From NCBI RefSeq assembly GCF_049803795.1, contig NZ_JBNAGJ010000003.1, forward strand, positions 62,001 to 126,000: a stretch of DNA of 64,000 bases, written 5' to 3'. Shown in pieces: positions 32,633 through 41,273 of this stretch; position 1 is the stretch's first letter, and each line of letters opens with the position of its first letter. The position numbers and the translations under genes were made by a program. Under the pieces are notes generated by a model, which searched no databases, had not been told where the DNA came from, and was given only the letters and a program-made list of their open reading frames with translations. This stretch comes from Thalassobius sp002708925. GTDB lineage: Bacteria > Pseudomonadota > Alphaproteobacteria > Rhodobacterales > Rhodobacteraceae.

Positions 32633-33979
32633 ATGTCCGGCCATGGCACCCCGATCCCGATGACCTCTTCGAAATGCGGCCCGCTGTTGGGGCAGGCCGA
32701 TGTGCCGGGGGACAAGTCGATCTCGCATCGCGCGATTATTCTGGGGGCGATGGCGGTTGGCGAAACCCGGATCACCGGCCTGCTAGAGGGCGAGGACGTG
32801 CTGGACACCGCCAAGGCCATGCGGGCCTTCGGCGCAGAGGTGACGCGCGATCAGGACGGCACCTGGCATATTCACGGCGTGGGTGTGGGCGGCTTTGCCG
32901 AGCCGGACAACGTGATTGATTGCGGCAATTCGGGCACCGGCGTGCGGCTGATCATGGGCTGCATGGCGACCTCGCCGATCACGGCCACATTCACCGGGGA
33001 CGCCAGCCTGAACAAACGCCCCATGGCGCGCGTCACCGATCCGATTGCCCTGTTTGGCGCACAGTCCGTGGGCCGCTCGGGGGGGCGCTTGCCGATGACC
33101 ATCGTGGGCGCGGAAAACCCGGTGCCGGTGCGCTATGTGGTGCCTGTGCCCTCGGCCCAGGTGAAATCGGCGGTGCTGCTGGCCGGGCTGAACGCGCCGG
33201 GCGAAACCGTGGTGATCGAGAAAGAGGCCACCCGCGACCACACCGAACGGATGCTGGCCGGTTTCGGCGCGCAGATCACCACCGAGGTCACGGACGAGGG
33301 CCGGGTGATCACCCTGACCGGCCGCCCCGAGCTGGCCCCGCAAACCATCGTGGTCCCGCGCGATCCGTCCAGTGCGGCTTTTCCGGTCTGTGCGGCGATC
33401 ATCACGCCCGGCTCGGACGTTCTGGTACCCAATATCGGCCTGAATCCCACCCGCGCGGGGCTGTTCTACACTTTGCAGGAGATGGGCGCGGACCTGACCT
33501 TTGAAAACATGCGCGAAGAAGGGGGCGAACCCGTGGCCGACCTGCGCGCGCGTTTCTCGCCCGATCTGAAGGGCATCGACGTGCCACCCGAACGCGCCGC
33601 CAGCATGATCGACGAATACCCCGTTCTGTCCGTGGTTGCGGCCTTTGCGCAGGGCGACACGGTGATGCGCGGCGTCAAGGAACTGCGGGTCAAGGAATCC
33701 GACCGGATCGAGGCGATGGCCTCGGGGCTGCGTCTGAACGGGGTTCAGGTCGAAGACGGCCCCGACTGGTGGATCGTCAAGGGGCGAGGCCATGGCAACG
33801 TGCCCGGCGGGGCCACCTGCGCCAGCCATCTGGACCACCGGATCGCGATGTCTTTTCTGGTGATGGGCATGGCCAGCGAAACCCCTGTCAGCGTGGATGA
33901 CGGCGGCCCGATCGCCACGTCCTTTCCGATTTTCGAAGGTCTGATGGCCGATCTGGGGGCCCGCATCACGCGCGGCTAG
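32633..33979 (+). CDS. aroA: 3-phosphoshikimate 1-carboxyvinyltransferase (class II EPSP synthase)
   Basis: AroA joins phosphoenolpyruvate to shikimate 3-phosphate in the chorismate pathway, which also feeds the trp genes here. The 448-residue protein carries the four class II markers: GDKS (PGDKSISHR), SAQVK, RDHTE and NPTR, so it belongs to the CP4-like group. In the PEP-loop it reads GNSGTG, with glycine where CP4 has the alanine of GNAATG that confers glyphosate tolerance. The ATG at 32633 follows AAGGAG at seven bases. A longer frame from 32438 is unsupported. Confidence 0.95.
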   Translation: MSGHGTPIPMTSSKCGPLLGQADVPGDKSISHRAIILGAMAVGETRITGLLEGEDVLDTAKAMRAFGAEVTRDQDGTWHIHGVGVGGFAEPDNVIDCGNSGTGVRLIMGCMATSPITATFTGDASLNKRPMARVTDPIALFGAQSVGRSGGRLPMTIVGAENPVPVRYVVPVPSAQVKSAVLLAGLNAPGETVVIEKEATRDHTERMLAGFGAQITTEVTDEGRVITLTGRPELAPQTIVVPRDPSSAAFPVCAAIITPGSDVLVPNIGLNPTRAGLFYTLQEMGADLTFENMREEGGEPVADLRARFSPDLKGIDVPPERAASMIDEYPVLSVVAAFAQGDTVMRGVKELRVKESDRIEAMASGLRLNGVQVEDGPDWWIVKGRGHGNVPGGATCASHLDHRIAMSFLVMGMASETPVSVDDGGPIATSFPIFEGLMADLGARITRG

Positions 33980-33982
33980 ACC

Positions 33983-34209
33983 ATGCCGTGCGGGGGGGGG
34001 GCTGCGGATTTCACTCGTTCCGGCAGAAAGGCGGCGGGCGGATCTGCGCCGCTTTGGGCACAGTAGGCAAGACCGGCCAGACCCGGCTGGAAAACCACAT
34101 TTTCTGCGCCTACAAAGGGGATGAATACGAATTGACCGACCCGCTGCCGTATCACGAACGGGGCTGGTCCAGCGAGGTGCTCTCTCATGTCTTTCGCGAT
34201 TGCCATTGA
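33983..34209 (+). other. Short open frame broken by a G10 tract, between aroA and cmk
   Basis: After the aroA stop an ATG at 33983 runs into ten consecutive G residues (33992-34001). In its present frame the peptide stops after 27 codons. With one more G it would join a downstream frame, open to the stop at 34209, encoding RLENHIFCAYKGDEYELTDP and about 25 more residues with codon use like real genes. The downstream frame alone could start at a GTG at 33988. It overlaps the cmk start by 23 bases. I cannot name a family. It may be a phase-variable gene, a decayed gene or chance. Confidence 0.35.
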
Positions 34210-34798
34210 TGGGCCCGCCGCGGCCGGAAAAGGCACGATTTCCAAGGCGGTGGCCGCGCATTACGGCTTTGCTCATCTGGATACGGGGCTGCTGTATCGC
34301 GCGGTGGGGGCCAGGACTCTGGCCGGGATGGATGCGCTGGAGGCCGCGCAGACCCTGACCGCCGAGGATCTGGAGGATGACAGCCTGCGCACTCCGGATG
34401 TGGCTCAGGCGGCGTCCAAAGTGGCGGTGATTGCGGAGGTGCGCGCGGCCCTGGTGGATTTCCAACGCGCCTTTGCCCGCCGGGCGGGGGGCGCGGTTCT
34501 GGATGGGCGCGACATCGGCACGGTGATCTGCCCGAATGCCGCGGCCAAGCTGTTCGTCACCGCCAGCCCCGAGGTGCGCGCCAAACGCCGCTATGAAGAG
34601 CTGACCGGCAAGGGGCTGGAAACGGACTATGACACCGTGCTGGCCGACGTGATCGCGCGGGACGAGCGCGACATGAACCGGGCCGAGGCCCCCTTGAAAC
34701 CGGCCGGGGATGCGGTGTTGGTGGACACGTCGGACCTGTCGATCGAGGCGGCCATTGCCGCTGCCATCGCTGCCATTGATATGAAAAGAGGTGCCTGA
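34187..34798 (+). CDS. cmk: Cytidylate kinase
   Basis: Cmk phosphorylates CMP and dCMP with ATP. The 203-residue protein has the P-loop IDGPAAAGKGTISKAVA (residues 6-22), the nucleotide-binding YRAVGA, and the DGRDIGTVICP block (near 103). The RRYEEL segment near 125 is the lid region. The ATG at 34187 starts the conserved sequence. It is followed by an aldo/keto reductase with overlapping stop/start (TGATG), and rpsA comes next rather than immediately as in many bacteria. Confidence 0.95.
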   Translation: MSFAIAIDGPAAAGKGTISKAVAAHYGFAHLDTGLLYRAVGARTLAGMDALEAAQTLTAEDLEDDSLRTPDVAQAASKVAVIAEVRAALVDFQRAFARRAGGAVLDGRDIGTVICPNAAAKLFVTASPEVRAKRRYEELTGKGLETDYDTVLADVIARDERDMNRAEAPLKPAGDAVLVDTSDLSIEAAIAAAIAAIDMKRGA

Positions 34799-35796
34799 TG
34801 AAGCTGCGCAAACTGGGCAAGAACGGCCCTGAAATCTCGGCTCTGGGGATCGGGGCGATGTCCTTCTCAGATTTCTATGGCGCCACCACCGAGGAAAACT
34901 CCTTTGCCATTCTGGACGCCGCCCGCGCGGCTGGGGTGACGCATATTGATACCTCGAATGTTTATGGGATGGGCCGGTCTGAAACGGCCATCGGCGCCTA
35001 TCTGAAGGCCAACCCCGGCGCGCGCGATCAGTTCCACATCGCGACAAAGGCGGGTATCTCCAGCGACGCCGAGGGGCGGCGGGTGTTCAAAAACACGCTG
35101 GACCATCTGGAGAGCGAGCTGGATGGCAGCCTCAAACGTCTGGGGCTGGACTGTGTGGATCTGTTTTATGTCCATCGCCGCCAGGCGGATATTCCCATCG
35201 AAGAGGTCGCGGGCCATATGGCGCGGCTCAGGGAAAAGGGCAAAATTCGCGGCATCGGGTTTTCGGAAATCGCGCCCGCGTCGCTGCGCCGGGCGGTCAC
35301 GGAAACCCATGTGGATGCGGTGCAATCGGAATATTCTCTGTCCACGCGTCTGCCCGAAATGGGGCTGGTGCAGACCTGCGCGCAGCTGGGGACGGCGCTG
35401 ATGGCCTTCTCGCCTGTGGGCCGCTCGTTCCTGACGGATGATCCGATTCCGCTGTCGCGCGTGCCCGATCTGGCCTTCTTGAAGGTGAACCCGCGCTTTA
35501 TACAGCCCAACTATCAGGCCAATATCGCGGCCACCGATCCGTTCCGCGCCTATGCGGCCCAGCTGGGCGTGCCCGCTGCGGCGCTGGCCATCTCTTGGGT
35601 GCTGGCGCAGGGCGATCATATCATCGCCATCCCCGGCACCCGCGCCACGGGGCATTTCGCCGAGCTGGTCACAGGTGCCAATCTGAAGCTAAGCGCCGAT
35701 CAGCTGGCCCAAATCGCGGAAATCCTGCCCATAGGCTGGGCCCACGGGGATCGCTATAGCCCGGATCAGAACATCGGCCCCGAGGCTTATTGTTAA
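34798..35796 (+). CDS. Aldo/keto reductase
   Basis: This 332-residue NADPH-dependent oxidoreductase of the AKR superfamily has the catalytic tetrad residues in DTSNVYG (aspartate and tyrosine), the lysine in TKAGI, and a histidine in FYVHRRQ. The GIGFSEIAPASLRRAV segment and the C-terminal IAIPGTRATGH resemble the YajO/AKR13-like group. The physiological substrate is unknown. The start overlaps the cmk stop by one base, so it is translationally coupled to cmk. Confidence 0.88.
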   Translation: MKLRKLGKNGPEISALGIGAMSFSDFYGATTEENSFAILDAARAAGVTHIDTSNVYGMGRSETAIGAYLKANPGARDQFHIATKAGISSDAEGRRVFKNTLDHLESELDGSLKRLGLDCVDLFYVHRRQADIPIEEVAGHMARLREKGKIRGIGFSEIAPASLRRAVTETHVDAVQSEYSLSTRLPEMGLVQTCAQLGTALMAFSPVGRSFLTDDPIPLSRVPDLAFLKVNPRFIQPNYQANIAATDPFRAYAAQLGVPAAALAISWVLAQGDHIIAIPGTRATGHFAELVTGANLKLSADQLAQIAEILPIGWAHGDRYSPDQNIGPEAYC

Positions 35797-35818
35797 GGGC
35801 ATCGCGCGCCATTAACCC

Positions 35819-35847
35819 TTGCCAACAAAGGGCGTAGCGGCTATACG
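35819..35847 (+). promoter_or_regulatory. Predicted rpsA promoter
   Basis: A -35 TTGCCA and a -10 TATACG are separated by exactly 17 bases and lie 162 bases before the rpsA ATG, giving a long leader. The -10 is part of a GGGCGTA/TACGCCC inverted repeat. Confidence 0.6.
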
Positions 35848-35895
35848 CCCCCCGTCGACAAGGCGAGCAACGCCGCAGAATAAAAGAGATCGAGC

Positions 35896-35928
35896 AGGGT
35901 CGGAACCAACCGGCCCTCTTTGTTTTGC
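35896..35928 (+). terminator. Terminator-like hairpin in the rpsA leader (possible attenuator)
   Basis: An AGGGTCGG/CCGGCCCT stem (one G-U pair), loop AACCAA, then CTTTGTTTT. It lies between the predicted rpsA promoter and the coding start, so it may attenuate rpsA rather than end the upstream gene. Confidence 0.55.
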
Positions 35929-36008
35929 GTCACGCCCTGACCAAACCAAGACCGGCGGAGACAACCGCTCGGCCCGAAAAATCGTTTTGTAAAGGAATGA
36001 AACGCCAC

Positions 36009-37685
36009 ATGGCTAACGCAACCATGGAGGAATTCGAAGCCCTCCTGAATGAAAGCTTCGAAATGGACACCCCGAACGAGGGTTCGGTTGTCAAAGGCAA
36101 GGTCATCGCAATCGAAGCGGGCCAGGCCATCATCGACGTCGGCTATAAAATGGAAGGCCGCGTTGATCTGAAAGAATTCGCAAACCCCGGCGAAGCCCCT
36201 GAAATTGCTGTTGGCGACGAAGTCGAAGTCTTCCTGCGCGCCGCAGAAAACGCCCGCGGCGAAGCCGTCATTTCGCGTGAAATGGCCCGCCGTGAAGAGG
36301 CATGGGATCGTCTGGAGAAAGCCTACGCCAACGAAGAGCGCGTCGATGGCGCCATCTTCAACCGCGTCAAAGGCGGCTTTACCGTGGATCTGGGCGGCGC
36401 TGTTGCCTTCCTGCCCGGCAGCCAAGTGGACGTGCGCCCCGTGCGCGATGCCGGCCCGCTGATGGGTCTGAAACAGCCGTTCCAAATCCTGAAAATGGAC
36501 CGCCGCCGCGGCAACATCGTTGTCTCGCGTCGCGCCATCCTGGAAGAATCGCGTGCCGAACAGCGCGCCGAGGTTATCGGCAAGCTGGCCGAGGGCGACA
36601 CCGTCGAGGGCGTGGTCAAGAACATCACCGAATACGGTGCCTTCGTTGACCTGGGCGGCGTTGACGGCCTGCTGCACGTCACCGACATGGCCTGGCGCCG
36701 CGTGAACCACCCGTCGGAAATCCTGTCGATCGGTGAAACTGTCAAAGTGCAGGTCATCAAGATCAACAAGGAAACCCACCGCATCAGCCTGGGCATGAAG
36801 CAACTGCAAGAAGATCCGTGGGATCTGGTGGCTGCCAAGTACCCGCTGGCCTCGGTCCACAAGGGCCGCGTGACCAACATCACCGACTACGGCGCATTCG
36901 TCGAACTGGAGCCGGGCGTCGAAGGCCTGGTCCACGTTTCGGAAATGTCCTGGACCAAGAAAAACGTCCACCCCGGCAAAATCGTTTCGACCAGCCAGGA
37001 AGTCGATGTCATGGTTCTGGAAATCGACGGCGCCAAGCGTCGCGTTTCGCTGGGCCTGAAACAGACCATGCGCAACCCCTGGGAAGTCTTCGACGAGACC
37101 CACCCCGAGGGCACTCAGGTCGAGGGCGAAGTCAAGAACATCACCGAATTCGGTCTGTTCATCGGCCTGCCCGGCGAGATCGACGGCATGGTGCACCTGT
37201 CGGATCTGTCCTGGGACGAGCGCGGCGAGGATGCCATCCAGAACTACCGCAAGGGCGATGTCGTCCAGGCCGTGGTTTCGGAAGTGGACGTCGAGAAAGA
37301 GCGTATCAGCCTGTCGATCAAAGCCCTGGGCGGTGACAAGTTCGCCGAAGCCGTGGGCGGCGTGAAGCGTGGCTCGATCATCACCGTCGAAGTGACCGCC
37401 ATCGAAGACGGCGGCATCGAGGTGGAATACGAAGGCATGAAATCCTTCATCCGCCGCTCGGATCTGTCGCGTGACCGCGCCGAACAGCGCCCCGAGCGCT
37501 TCTCGGTCGGTGACAAGGTTGACGTGCGCGTCACCAACGTGGACAGCAAAACCCGCCGTCTGGGTCTGTCGATCAAAGCGCGCGAAATCGCCGAAGAGAA
37601 AGAGGCCGTGGAACAGTACGGTTCGTCCGACTCGGGTGCGTCGCTGGGCGACATCCTGGGCGCAGCTCTGAAGGGCGACAACTAA
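36009..37685 (+). CDS. rpsA: 30S ribosomal protein S1
   Basis: S1 binds mRNA and helps the 30S subunit initiate translation. The 558-residue protein contains six S1/OB domains. Repeated YGAFV(D/E)L and GLVHVSEMSW patterns mark the central ones, starting near residues 30, 115, 200, 285, 372 and 455. The ATG at 36009 begins MANATMEEFEALLNESF, the conserved alphaproteobacterial start. An ATG four codons upstream at 35997 is possible and closer to AAAGGA. It is followed by a strong terminator. Confidence 0.96.
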   Translation: MANATMEEFEALLNESFEMDTPNEGSVVKGKVIAIEAGQAIIDVGYKMEGRVDLKEFANPGEAPEIAVGDEVEVFLRAAENARGEAVISREMARREEAWDRLEKAYANEERVDGAIFNRVKGGFTVDLGGAVAFLPGSQVDVRPVRDAGPLMGLKQPFQILKMDRRRGNIVVSRRAILEESRAEQRAEVIGKLAEGDTVEGVVKNITEYGAFVDLGGVDGLLHVTDMAWRRVNHPSEILSIGETVKVQVIKINKETHRISLGMKQLQEDPWDLVAAKYPLASVHKGRVTNITDYGAFVELEPGVEGLVHVSEMSWTKKNVHPGKIVSTSQEVDVMVLEIDGAKRRVSLGLKQTMRNPWEVFDETHPEGTQVEGEVKNITEFGLFIGLPGEIDGMVHLSDLSWDERGEDAIQNYRKGDVVQAVVSEVDVEKERISLSIKALGGDKFAEAVGGVKRGSIITVEVTAIEDGGIEVEYEGMKSFIRRSDLSRDRAEQRPERFSVGDKVDVRVTNVDSKTRRLGLSIKAREIAEEKEAVEQYGSSDSGASLGDILGAALKGDN

Positions 37686-37714
37686 GTCCCCTTCGGCAGT
37701 GCCGAAAAAATCAG

Positions 37715-37744
37715 CCCCGCGGCAGCAATGCCGCGGGGTTTCGC
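37715..37744 (+). terminator. Rho-independent terminator after rpsA
   Basis: A ten-pair stem CCCCGCGGCA/TGCCGCGGGG with a GCAA tetraloop is followed by TTTC, about 30 bases past the stop. Confidence 0.9.
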
Positions 37745-37965
37745 GTTCCGAATCAATTGGGTTAACGCTGCAACGCAACAGCGCCTTCGCAGCCGCAAAA
37801 TTCGGGCGTCTTTGCGTGCAGATGCTATTTTTTGCAGGTTTGACTAGGGGTTAGGTGGCTGATTTTCGCGTTTCACGGAACCTAATGGTTCACCTGTGCT
37901 TGCTTTCTTCTTATAGTCCTATCCATAAATAGGGCCACAGATTTAACACCCGGGGGAGGTCACCG

Positions 37966-38265
37966 ATGATCCGATCGGAACTCATTCAAAAGATTTTCGA
38001 AGAGAACCAGGACCGGTCCTCGGAAAATCAGCTGACGATGCGCGATGCTGAAAAAATCGTGAATACTATTTTCGAAGAAATTACTGCGGCCATGTCGCGT
38101 GGCGACCGCGTCGAATTGCGCGGCTTCGGTGCGTTTTCCGTAAAGCAGCGGGATGCTAGGGTGGGCCGGAACCCGCGCACCGGGGAATCGGTGGAAGTCG
38201 AGGAAAAACACGTTCCCTTCTTCAAGACCGGCAAGCTGCTGCGCGACCGTCTGAACGGAAAGTAA
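37966..38265 (+). CDS. ihfB: Integration host factor beta subunit
   Basis: IHF-beta pairs with IHF-alpha to bend DNA at specific sites in recombination, replication and transcription. The 99-residue protein has the HU/IHF DNA-binding arm signature GFGAFSVKQRDARVGRNPRTGE near residue 53. The start MIRSELIQKI is standard for IhfB. The 280-base gap upstream holds A/T-rich sequence around 37900-37940, probably its promoter. rpsA-ihfB adjacency is a common proteobacterial order. Confidence 0.95.
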   Translation: MIRSELIQKIFEENQDRSSENQLTMRDAEKIVNTIFEEITAAMSRGDRVELRGFGAFSVKQRDARVGRNPRTGESVEVEEKHVPFFKTGKLLRDRLNGK

Positions 38266-38277
38266 AGTACCGAACAC

Positions 38278-38634
38278 ATGCGCTATATTCGCTATGCCTT
38301 CCTTGCCTCGCTGGGCGTGGTTCTGATCACTGTCGCTCTGGCCAATCGGGGTGCGGTGACGCTGACCCTGCTGCCTGAACCTCTGGCTGAATTGCTGGCG
38401 GTCAACTGGACGCTGAAGCTGCCGCTGTTTGTCGTCATTTTCGGCGGGATTGTGGCCGGATTGCTGATCGGTTTCGTCTGGGAATGGCTGCGCGAACACA
38501 AACACCGCGCCACCGCCGCCCGCAAGGAACGCGAGGTGCACGATCTGGAGCGCAAACTGAAGCGCGAGCAGCGCAAGGCCGTCGAAAGCGGCCAGCAGGA
38601 CGAGGTTCTGGCGCTGCTGGAGCAGAAATCCTGA
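38278..38634 (+). CDS. LapA-domain (DUF1049) inner-membrane protein
   Basis: This 118-residue protein has two membrane segments (residues 5-24 and 47-68) and a basic, helical C-terminal tail (HKHRATAARKEREVHDLERKLKREQRK), the LapA domain pattern. Relatives (LapA/LapB) take part in lipopolysaccharide assembly control, but here there is no lapB homologue beside it. It lies 12 bases after ihfB and four bases before trpF, so ihfB-lapA-trpF-trpB probably share transcripts. Confidence 0.85.
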   Translation: MRYIRYAFLASLGVVLITVALANRGAVTLTLLPEPLAELLAVNWTLKLPLFVVIFGGIVAGLLIGFVWEWLREHKHRATAARKEREVHDLERKLKREQRKAVESGQQDEVLALLEQKS

Positions 38635-38638
38635 GCCC

Positions 38639-39283
38639 ATGCCGGCGGATGTCAAAGTCAAAATCTGCGGGCTGACGCAGCCTGAACATGTGCTGGCCGC
38701 CGCGCAGGCAGGCGCGGCCTACGCGGGCTTTGTGTTCTTTCCCAAATCGCCCCGAAATGTGGGGGTCGCCCAAGCCCGCGCCCTGGCGCTGGAGGCCCCC
38801 GTGGGCCTGGCCAAGGTGGCTCTGGTTGTGGATGCCGATAACGCTCAGCTGGATGCGATTTTGGAACAGGTGCCGCTGGATATGTTGCAGTTGCATGGGG
38901 GGGAAACGCCTCAGCGTGTCTTGGAAATCCGTGCCCGCTACGGTTTGCCCGTGATGAAGGCCATCGGCATCGCCGAGGACACGGACCTGGCCCAGATCGA
39001 GACCTATGCCAGCGTGGCCGATCAGCTGTTGATCGACGCCAAGGCCCCCAAGGGTGCCGATCTGCCCGGTGGCAATGGGCTGTCTTTTGACTGGCGGCTG
39101 GTCAATCGCAAATACTGGCCCTGCCCGTGGATGCTGGCCGGAGGGCTGACCCCTGAAAACGTGGGATTGGCCGTGCAGATGACGGGCGCGCGGCAGGTGG
39201 ACGTATCCTCGGGGGTGGAAAACGCCCCCGGACAGAAGGACGCGGGCCTGATCCGGGCCTTTGTCCGCGCGGCTCTGGCCTAG
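38639..39283 (+). CDS. trpF: Phosphoribosylanthranilate isomerase
   Basis: TrpF isomerises N-(5'-phosphoribosyl)anthranilate in tryptophan synthesis. The 214-residue TIM barrel has the catalytic cysteine in VKICGLTQPE (residue 10), the aspartate in LVVDAD, and the phosphate-binding end LAGGLTPENV and VDVSSGVENAPGQKD. Length and motifs are normal. trpB follows after 123 bases. Confidence 0.96.
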   Translation: MPADVKVKICGLTQPEHVLAAAQAGAAYAGFVFFPKSPRNVGVAQARALALEAPVGLAKVALVVDADNAQLDAILEQVPLDMLQLHGGETPQRVLEIRARYGLPVMKAIGIAEDTDLAQIETYASVADQLLIDAKAPKGADLPGGNGLSFDWRLVNRKYWPCPWMLAGGLTPENVGLAVQMTGARQVDVSSGVENAPGQKDAGLIRAFVRAALA

Positions 39284-39406
39284 GCAGGGCAGGGCGCTAT
39301 ATTCTGCGCCAGCTGCGGGGCCATTTGCGGCAAAACGCATTGAATTGCCGGATGCGGCCCCTTATGCACGACATGTCTTAATAATACCTGATCGAAGGGG
39401 AGCCCC

Positions 39407-40645
39407 ATGGCCGACGATCTTTTCAACAGCTTCATGAACGCACCCGACGAAAAGGGACGCTTTGGACAGTTCGGCGGGCGTTTCGTCTCGGAAACCCTGA
39501 TGCCGCTGATCCTGTCGCTGGAGGCCGAATACGAAAAGGCCAAGACCGACCCCACCTTCTGGGCGCAGATGGACGATCTGTGGAAACACTATGTGGGCCG
39601 CCCGTCGCCGCTATATTTCGCCGAAGGCATGACAGAACGGCTGGGCGGGGCGAAAATCTATCTGAAACGGGACGAACTGAACCACACCGGCGCGCACAAA
39701 ATCAACAACGTGCTGGGGCAGATCCTGTTGGCCAAGCGTATGGGCAAAAACCGGATCATCGCGGAAACCGGGGCGGGGCAACACGGCGTGGCCACCGCCA
39801 CCGTCTGCGCCAAGTTCGGCCTGCAATGCGTGGTCTATATGGGTGCGCATGATGTGGAACGTCAGGCGCCCAACGTGTTCCGGATGCGCCTGCTGGGCGC
39901 CGAGGTCGTGCCCGTCACCAGCGGCCGCGGCACGCTGAAGGACGCAATGAACGACGCGCTGCGCGACTGGGTGACCAACGTGCGTGACACGTTTTATTGC
40001 ATCGGCACCGCGGCTGGCCCCGCGCCTTATCCGGCGATGGTGCGTGATTTCCAGTCGATCATCGGCAAGGAAGTCCGCTGGCAACTGGCCGAACAGGAAG
40101 GCGAAGGCCGTCTGCCCGACACGGTGATTGCGGCCATCGGCGGGGGCTCGAACGCGATCGGGCTGTTCTATGATTTCCTGAATGACGATCAGGTCAAGAT
40201 CATCGGCGTCGAGGCCGGCGGCAAAGGCGTGAACGAAAAGATGGAGCATTGCGCCTCGTTGACGGGGGGGCGGCCGGGCGTGCTGCACGGCAATCGCACC
40301 TATCTGTTGCAGGATGACGACGGGCAGATCCTTGAGGGGCACTCGATTTCCGCCGGTCTGGATTATCCCGGTATCGGGCCCGAACACAGCTGGCTGCATG
40401 ACATTGGCCGCGCCGAATACGTCTATGTCACCGACAAAGAAGCGCTGGAGGCGTTCCAGTTCTCTTGTACCTCCGAGGGCATCATCCCCGCGCTGGAACC
40501 CTGCCACGCGCTGGCCCATGTGATGAAGATCGCCCCCACACTGCCCAAGGATCATATCCTGGTCATGAACATGTGTGGCCGCGGCGATAAGGACATCTTT
40601 ACCGTCGCCAAACACCTGGGCGTGGACATCCAGACCGGCGGCTGA
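39407..40645 (+). CDS. trpB: Tryptophan synthase beta subunit
   Basis: TrpB makes tryptophan from indole and serine with PLP. The 412-residue protein has the PLP lysine in RDELNHTGAHKINN (near residue 97), the phosphate loop GGGSNAIG and ETGAGQHGVATA. The ATG at 39407 follows AAGGGGAG. Its partner trpA is not adjacent but lies 5.3 kb away on the other strand. A terminator follows 27 bases after the stop. Confidence 0.97.
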   Translation: MADDLFNSFMNAPDEKGRFGQFGGRFVSETLMPLILSLEAEYEKAKTDPTFWAQMDDLWKHYVGRPSPLYFAEGMTERLGGAKIYLKRDELNHTGAHKINNVLGQILLAKRMGKNRIIAETGAGQHGVATATVCAKFGLQCVVYMGAHDVERQAPNVFRMRLLGAEVVPVTSGRGTLKDAMNDALRDWVTNVRDTFYCIGTAAGPAPYPAMVRDFQSIIGKEVRWQLAEQEGEGRLPDTVIAAIGGGSNAIGLFYDFLNDDQVKIIGVEAGGKGVNEKMEHCASLTGGRPGVLHGNRTYLLQDDDGQILEGHSISAGLDYPGIGPEHSWLHDIGRAEYVYVTDKEALEAFQFSCTSEGIIPALEPCHALAHVMKIAPTLPKDHILVMNMCGRGDKDIFTVAKHLGVDIQTGG

Positions 40646-40672
40646 TCCGGCCCTGCATTGTGAAACGCATTC

Positions 40673-40700
40673 CCCCGCCCCTTTGGGCGGGGTTTTCTTT
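40673..40700 (+). terminator. Rho-independent terminator after trpB
   Basis: A CCCCGCCC/GGGCGGGG stem with a CTTT loop is followed by TTTTCTTTT. Confidence 0.9.
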
Positions 40701-40878
40701 TGCGGCATCCCAATATGTCTCTAAACCAAAGTTTATGCAGATGGATCAGAGGGTTATACCCGCAGATTTAAACCCAAGTCGCATAGAAAAGCAGCGCGAC
40801 AATCCTTTTGTAAGCCTCATCGAACGCGGACCCACCGCAACGAGATTTGAAAACGGTCTTACACATAGGAGAATGACC

Positions 40879-41148
40879 ATGAAAAAACTGCTGACCGCCG
40901 TCGCCGCTACTCTGGTTGCCACCACTGCCATTGCCGCCCCCGTGGGCGGGTCTTATCAGGCCGATGGGGGCTGGAATGGCCAGGTTGCCACCGATCACGT
41001 CACCAAGACGAACCTGACCGCGTGCTATGATCACGTGCAGGCCGCGCCCGCCGTTGTGGCAGGGGCCGATGCGCTGACGGACCACCCGGAAAACGCCGCG
41101 CCGCTGTGCAATACCACGCTGGGGACGGATGATATCTTGGGGCAATAA
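40879..41148 (+). CDS. Small secreted protein of unknown function
   Basis: This 89-residue protein has a clear signal peptide (MKKLLTAVAATLVATTAIA, cleavage after residue 19) and two cysteines in the mature part (NLTACYDH and APLCNTT), which could form a disulfide. The ATG at 40879 has AGGAG seven bases upstream. Another ATG two codons earlier is less well placed. I recognise no family. A terminator with a TTCG loop directly follows. Confidence 0.75.
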   Translation: MKKLLTAVAATLVATTAIAAPVGGSYQADGGWNGQVATDHVTKTNLTACYDHVQAAPAVVAGADALTDHPENAAPLCNTTLGTDDILGQ

Positions 41149-41156
41149 CCCCCGAT

Positions 41157-41185
41157 GGGGGCGGCTTCGGCCGCCCCTGTTCTTT
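41157..41185 (+). terminator. Rho-independent terminator with TTCG tetraloop
   Basis: A GGGGCGGC/GCCGCCCC perfect stem closes a TTCG loop and is followed by TGTTCTTT. Confidence 0.85.
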
Positions 41186-41273
41186 GCAATGCAGGCGCAG
41201 AAAAATCTGCCGCGCAGCTTGCCAAATCCGGGTGCCGTATCTACCTCAAGGATCAGGAAACGCGGAGGTCCCG

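Noticed and set aside
32783..35047. Very long open frame antisense to aroA and cmk
   Set aside because: High G/C genes leave long open frames on the opposite strand. The translation is rich in Arg, Gly, His and Pro without any family motif, while the plus-strand genes are certain. The same holds for antisense frames at 18656-20110, 26504-28351 and 35841-37778.
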